NCBI GenBank assembly: GCA_002709835.1
Contig: PAQX01000032.1
Span: 1-32,906 of the forward strand
Direction: 5' to 3'
Length of the DNA stretch: 32,906 nucleotides
Source: Deltaproteobacteria bacterium
Lineage (GTDB): Bacteria; Myxococcota_A; UBA9160; UBA4427
The notes beneath the pieces were generated by a model. That model was not told the origin of the DNA and did no database searches. It saw nothing but the letters and a program-made list of their open reading frames with translations. How positions within the stretch are numbered: the first letter of the stretch is position 1; the number at the start of each line of letters is the position of its first letter. Of this stretch, positions 30,150 to 32,906 are shown in pieces. The translations under genes and the position numbers were made by a program.

Positions 30150-31130
30150 TCAGCCCGTCTGCACCTTCGGCAGGACGTCGTTCACGATCGTCTCGAGCGA
30201 CTCCCAGGCGTAGTCGATCGGCATCCCGCCACAGAGCGGCTGGGTCATGATCAGGCCGCGCGAACGGACCGCCTCGACCGCCTCGTCGACGGACAGGATC
30301 TGGTAGTTGCCATTCTCTGCGCGCAGGTCTTCGACGGTCGCGGCGATGCTCTTCGTCGCCGAGTCGATGTCGTCGCCCATCCATTCCGCGTAGGCCTGTG
30401 CGTCGTGAAGCAGATGGGGGCCCCACTTCGCCCACGCCTCGTCTGGATCCCGGGCCACGAACGCGGACATCGGCGCACCGTCCGTCGGGTTCATACAGAG
30501 CCCGGGCTCGGTCCCGTACTCCTTGCACGCATCGAGATAGATCTGCTCGAGGTTCGGATCCGTCCCCATTCCGAGGATGCCGAGCCCGAGGCGCGCCGCC
30601 CGCCGCGCCGACGCGGCCACCCCGCCACCGAGCAGGATCGGCGGACCGCCGGGGGTATGCGGAAGCGGGGTCACCTTCGCAAGTCGTCCTTCGTACTCCA
30701 CCTCCTCGCCGTTCCACAGTCGCTGCATGACCGAGAGCGACTCCTCGAGTCGTTTGCCCCGGCCCTTCATCTGCTGCCCGAACATCGCGTACTCCGCGGG
30801 CACGTAGCCGATCGCACAGACGTAGGTCACCCGCCCCCCCGAGACGATGTCGAGGACCGACATCTGCTCGGCGAGCTCGATCGGGTCGTGGAGCGGAACG
30901 ATCAGCGCCGCGATCTGCAGCGGCACCGTCTTCGTCCGGGCAGCGATCGCGCTGGCCAGGATCATCGGCGCGGGGAGATAGCCGTCCTTCGAACGGTGGT
31001 GCTCGCAGACCTGAATCGAGACGCAGCCGCGAGATTCCGCCCACTCCGACATCTCGATCGCCGCCTGGTAGAGATCGGCCGTCTTCGCGCCGAACTCGGG
31101 CGCACGCATGTCGAAACGCATGGTGAACAT
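30150..31130 (-). CDS. LLM-class (luciferase-like) flavin-dependent oxidoreductase
   Basis: The 326-residue protein is a bacterial luciferase-like TIM barrel. Evidence includes the N-terminal FDMRAPEFG, SIQVCEHHRSKDGYLPAPM, LQIAALIVPLHDPIELAEQM, DIVSGGRVTYVCAIGYVPAE and PILLGGGVAASARRAARLG. Members use FMN or F420 to oxidise diverse small molecules. The ATG at 31130 has AAGGAG seven bases upstream, so it is preferred over in-frame starts up to 31265. Cofactor and substrate are not readable. It is divergent from rmuC. Confidence 0.9.
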   Translation of the reverse strand: MFTMRFDMRAPEFGAKTADLYQAAIEMSEWAESRGCVSIQVCEHHRSKDGYLPAPMILASAIAARTKTVPLQIAALIVPLHDPIELAEQMSVLDIVSGGRVTYVCAIGYVPAEYAMFGQQMKGRGKRLEESLSVMQRLWNGEEVEYEGRLAKVTPLPHTPGGPPILLGGGVAASARRAARLGLGILGMGTDPNLEQIYLDACKEYGTEPGLCMNPTDGAPMSAFVARDPDEAWAKWGPHLLHDAQAYAEWMGDDIDSATKSIAATVEDLRAENGNYQILSVDEAVEAVRSRGLIMTQPLCGGMPIDYAWESLETIVNDVLPKVQTG

Positions 31131-31312
31131 CGGAATCTCCTTGAAGTCGGGGCCGATCATCGACCGGGCTTCGATCCTAGGCCGGCTGCGCAGGGGCTGC
31201 CGGTCCCCGGTCCGGCGGTGCTCGGGATCGTGATTCCTTCGCCCGCGTGACCGGATCCGACACACCCTCTGCCGATGATAGAAGGACCCCCACCCAGAGA
31301 GAGGTCCCGCCC

Positions 31313-32611
31313 GTGCCGAGCCTGCTTGCCCTCCCCGAATTCCTGGCCCGCTACGTCCCCGCCCTCGAAGGCGACGCCGCCGCGATCGCCCTGTGGGCCC
31401 TCGCGATCGGCCTAATGGTCGGCCTCGGCGCCGGCTCGCTCTTCGGTGCCGGACTCGCCTCCTTCGCCCTCGGGCGCTCTCATGGTCGGATGCGTGACCG
31501 ATTCGAGGCCTTGTCCAACGACGTTCTCGACCGCAACAGCGACCGCTTCCTGACCCTCGCCGGCGAACGTCTCGGCGCAGCGACCCAATCGAACGAGCAG
31601 GCCCTCGAGCGCCGCGAAGCCGCGGTGGAGGCGCTGGTCCGGCCGCTCCGCGAGTCGCTGGCGAAGGTCGATGAGAAGCTCCAGCGCGTCGAGACCGAAC
31701 GCGAAGGCCACTACCGCGCTCTCACGAACCACCTCGAACTCGTCGCCTCCAACCACCGCGCTCTCGCCTCCGAGACCCAGGGACTCCGCCAGGCGCTGGG
31801 CACACCGAACGTCCGCGGCCGCTGGGGCGAACTCCAGCTCCGGCGCGTCTGTGAGATGGCCGGGATGCTCGAGCACTGCGATTTCGAAGAGCAGGTGACC
31901 CTCGACGATCCAGATCGGAAATCCCGCCCCGACCTGGTAGTCCAGCTGCCCGGCGGCCGTTCGCTCGTGATCGACGCAAAGGCGCCTCTCCAGGCCTATC
32001 TCGCTGCCACAGAAGCGAAGACGGACGAAGCGCGCGAGGCGCATCTCGTCGAACACGCCCGTCACGTGCGACGGCACGTCGACGATCTCGGGAGTCGCTC
32101 CTACTGGTCACGCCTCGAGGGCTCCCCCGACTTCGTGGTTCTCTTCCTTCCCGGCGAACCCTATTTCGCATCCGCACTCACGACCGATCCCGAGCTGATC
32201 GAGCGCGGGGTCGGAAAGAAGGTTCTGCTCGCCGGACCGACGACGTTGATCGCGTTGCTGCGCGCAGTCGCGTATGGCTGGCAGCAGGAGGCGATGGCCG
32301 AGAACGCCGTGGCGGTTTCGAAGCTCGGGCGCGAGCTCTTCGAGCGCATCGTATCGCTCCACGACCGGTTCACGAATCTCGGGAAGAAGCTCGATGGCGC
32401 CGTCGACGCCTACAATGCGGCGATCGGAAGTCTCGAATCCCGGGTCCACGTCTCGGCGCGTCGGATGGCAGGGCTCGGGATTGCCGATGCCCATGCTCTA
32501 GGCGACCCGGCCCGGATCGAAACGAAGACGCGCCCCCTCCAGCCGATCGATGAACGCACTGGAGCAACGGACGAGGCGCGAACGGCCCCCGCCGCAAAGG
32601 GCCTCGCGTAG
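31313..32611 (+). CDS. rmuC: DNA recombination protein RmuC
   Basis: The 432-residue protein has one N-terminal membrane segment (IALWALAIGLMVGLGAGSLF), a long coiled coil (about 65-165), then the RmuC domain with NVRGRWGELQLRRVCEMAGM, DLVVQLPGGRSLVIDAKAPL and FVVLFLPGEPYFASAL. These are the family's nuclease-like motifs (RGRWGE, D-AK). RmuC limits inversions and recombination at short repeats in E. coli; the mechanism is not settled. The start is GTG 31313 because AGAGAGAGG lies eight bases upstream; the frame is open to 31247. A short GCGCC/GGCGC hairpin follows at the stop codon. Confidence 0.93.
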   Translation: MPSLLALPEFLARYVPALEGDAAAIALWALAIGLMVGLGAGSLFGAGLASFALGRSHGRMRDRFEALSNDVLDRNSDRFLTLAGERLGAATQSNEQALERREAAVEALVRPLRESLAKVDEKLQRVETEREGHYRALTNHLELVASNHRALASETQGLRQALGTPNVRGRWGELQLRRVCEMAGMLEHCDFEEQVTLDDPDRKSRPDLVVQLPGGRSLVIDAKAPLQAYLAATEAKTDEAREAHLVEHARHVRRHVDDLGSRSYWSRLEGSPDFVVLFLPGEPYFASALTTDPELIERGVGKKVLLAGPTTLIALLRAVAYGWQQEAMAENAVAVSKLGRELFERIVSLHDRFTNLGKKLDGAVDAYNAAIGSLESRVHVSARRMAGLGIADAHALGDPARIETKTRPLQPIDERTGATDEARTAPAAKGLA

Positions 32612-32906
32612 CGCCCGGTTCGGCGCGCTGGGGTAGAATCCAGATTGCCTCGTGGCGATGCGGGAGGGTTTCGATGAGCGCGATTTCCGGCCGGCCTCCG
32701 GGGCAGGCCGCCATGAACTCCGATCTCATGATCGAGTGCCCCGTCGACTACGCGGAGAACGCGTCGCTCAGGAAGAAGTAGGTCGCGACGATGATCCCGC
32801 CCGCGATGTGCGTCGCCGTGCGACTCCAGATCTCCTATGGCGTGATGGTCGCGCTGTGGCAGATCGTGGGTCTCTGGCGGTTGAGTCAGGGCGAGCAAGC
32901 ACTCGG
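32612..32906. other. Terminal region, no secure gene
   Basis: After rmuC a small hairpin (GCGCC, CGGTTC loop, GGCGC) lies at 32611-32626. A 35-codon frame at 32674-32781 has a strong GGGAGGG ribosome binding site but no recognisable family. The rest to the window edge could be coding on either strand: third positions are G/C-rich on both, and a minus-strand stretch reads like a membrane helix but has no start before an upstream stop. Confidence 0.4.
32674..32781 (+). CDS. Possible 35-residue small protein
   Basis: ATG at 32674 is preceded by GGGAGGG at 32662-32668 with good spacing, and the frame ends with TAG at 32779. The peptide begins MSAISGRPPGQAAMNSDLM and ends in SLRKK. No family, signal or membrane segment is recognised. 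It could be a leader peptide or a chance frame. Confidence 0.3.
   Translation: MSAISGRPPGQAAMNSDLMIECPVDYAENASLRKK

Noticed and set aside
28007..30250. Long plus-strand open frame over the EEP, histone and antiporter region
   Set aside because: It overlaps genes with clear family motifs in other frames; the product is an Arg/Pro-rich low-complexity translation.
32748..32837. Minus-strand stretch reading like a membrane-protein C-terminus (GGIIVATYFFLSDAFSA)
   Set aside because: An in-frame stop lies at 32835-32837 and there is no ATG, GTG or TTG between it and the end, so it cannot be a complete gene; a pseudogene remnant cannot be shown.
1..32906. CRISPR arrays, insertion sequences, integrases, phage genes
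   Set aside because: No regularly spaced repeats, transposase or integrase motifs, or terminal repeats were seen.

Overview
This is a 32.9 kb, very GC-rich, gene-dense stretch of a bacterial chromosome. Strong G/C preference at third codon positions, GTG and TTG starts, a lipoprotein, a Wzx-type flippase and polysaccharide genes point to a Gram-negative bacterium. The mix of ComM, Fur, RmuC, an LLM-class flavin oxidoreductase and a small histone-fold protein fits a Myxococcota, 'deltaproteobacterial' or Binatota-like lineage. That placement is inference; there is no rRNA or tRNA gene here to fix it.

Left flank (1-6288): the 3' end of a ComM/YifB-type ATPase gene, a small unknown gene, a Fur-family regulator with a TPR lipoprotein gene upstream, a UDP-glucuronate 4-epimerase-like gene, and a minus-strand group made of a nucleotidyltransferase-fold protein, adenine phosphoribosyltransferase (apt) and methylthioribose-1-phosphate isomerase (mtnA). 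The last two enzymes consume the two products of methylthioadenosine phosphorolysis.

Central island (6432-22038): a large secreted glycoside-hydrolase-like protein is followed by the most notable part of the window. Three consecutive plus-strand genes match the core of the Campylobacter jejuni capsular phosphoramidate pathway: an L-glutamine kinase of the PEP-synthase type (Cj1418-like), a gamma-glutamyl-CDP-amidate hydrolase (Cj1417-like) and a CTP:phosphoglutamine cytidylyltransferase (Cj1416-like). Here the kinase carries an extra N-terminal domain related to the cytidylyltransferase next door, but with degraded active-site motifs. A TagF-like GT-B transferase, from a family that uses CDP-activated donors, comes next, then a Wzx-like flippase, a convergent phosphodiesterase/nucleotide pyrophosphatase-like gene, two GT4 glycosyltransferases and a polytopic membrane protein. 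Together they look like a surface-glycan locus that makes CDP-activated phosphoramidate and attaches it to a polysaccharide. No homologue of the C. jejuni CDP-amidate kinase Cj1415 and no methyltransferase is visible, so the modification may be an unmethylated phosphoramidate.

Minus-strand operon (22054-28173): four genes with 4-bp overlaps encode an endonuclease/exonuclease/phosphatase-fold protein with an odd Ala/Arg/Lys-rich N-terminal extension, a CapK/PaaK-like adenylate-forming enzyme, a DUF362 protein and a fused alcohol dehydrogenase/Gfo-Idh-MocA oxidoreductase. They may make or modify a building block for the same glycan.

Right flank (28174-32906): a hairpin-rich spacer, a 75-residue bacterial histone-fold protein, a CaCA-family Na+/Ca2+ antiporter, an LLM-class oxidoreductase, RmuC, and a final stretch that is not clearly coding.
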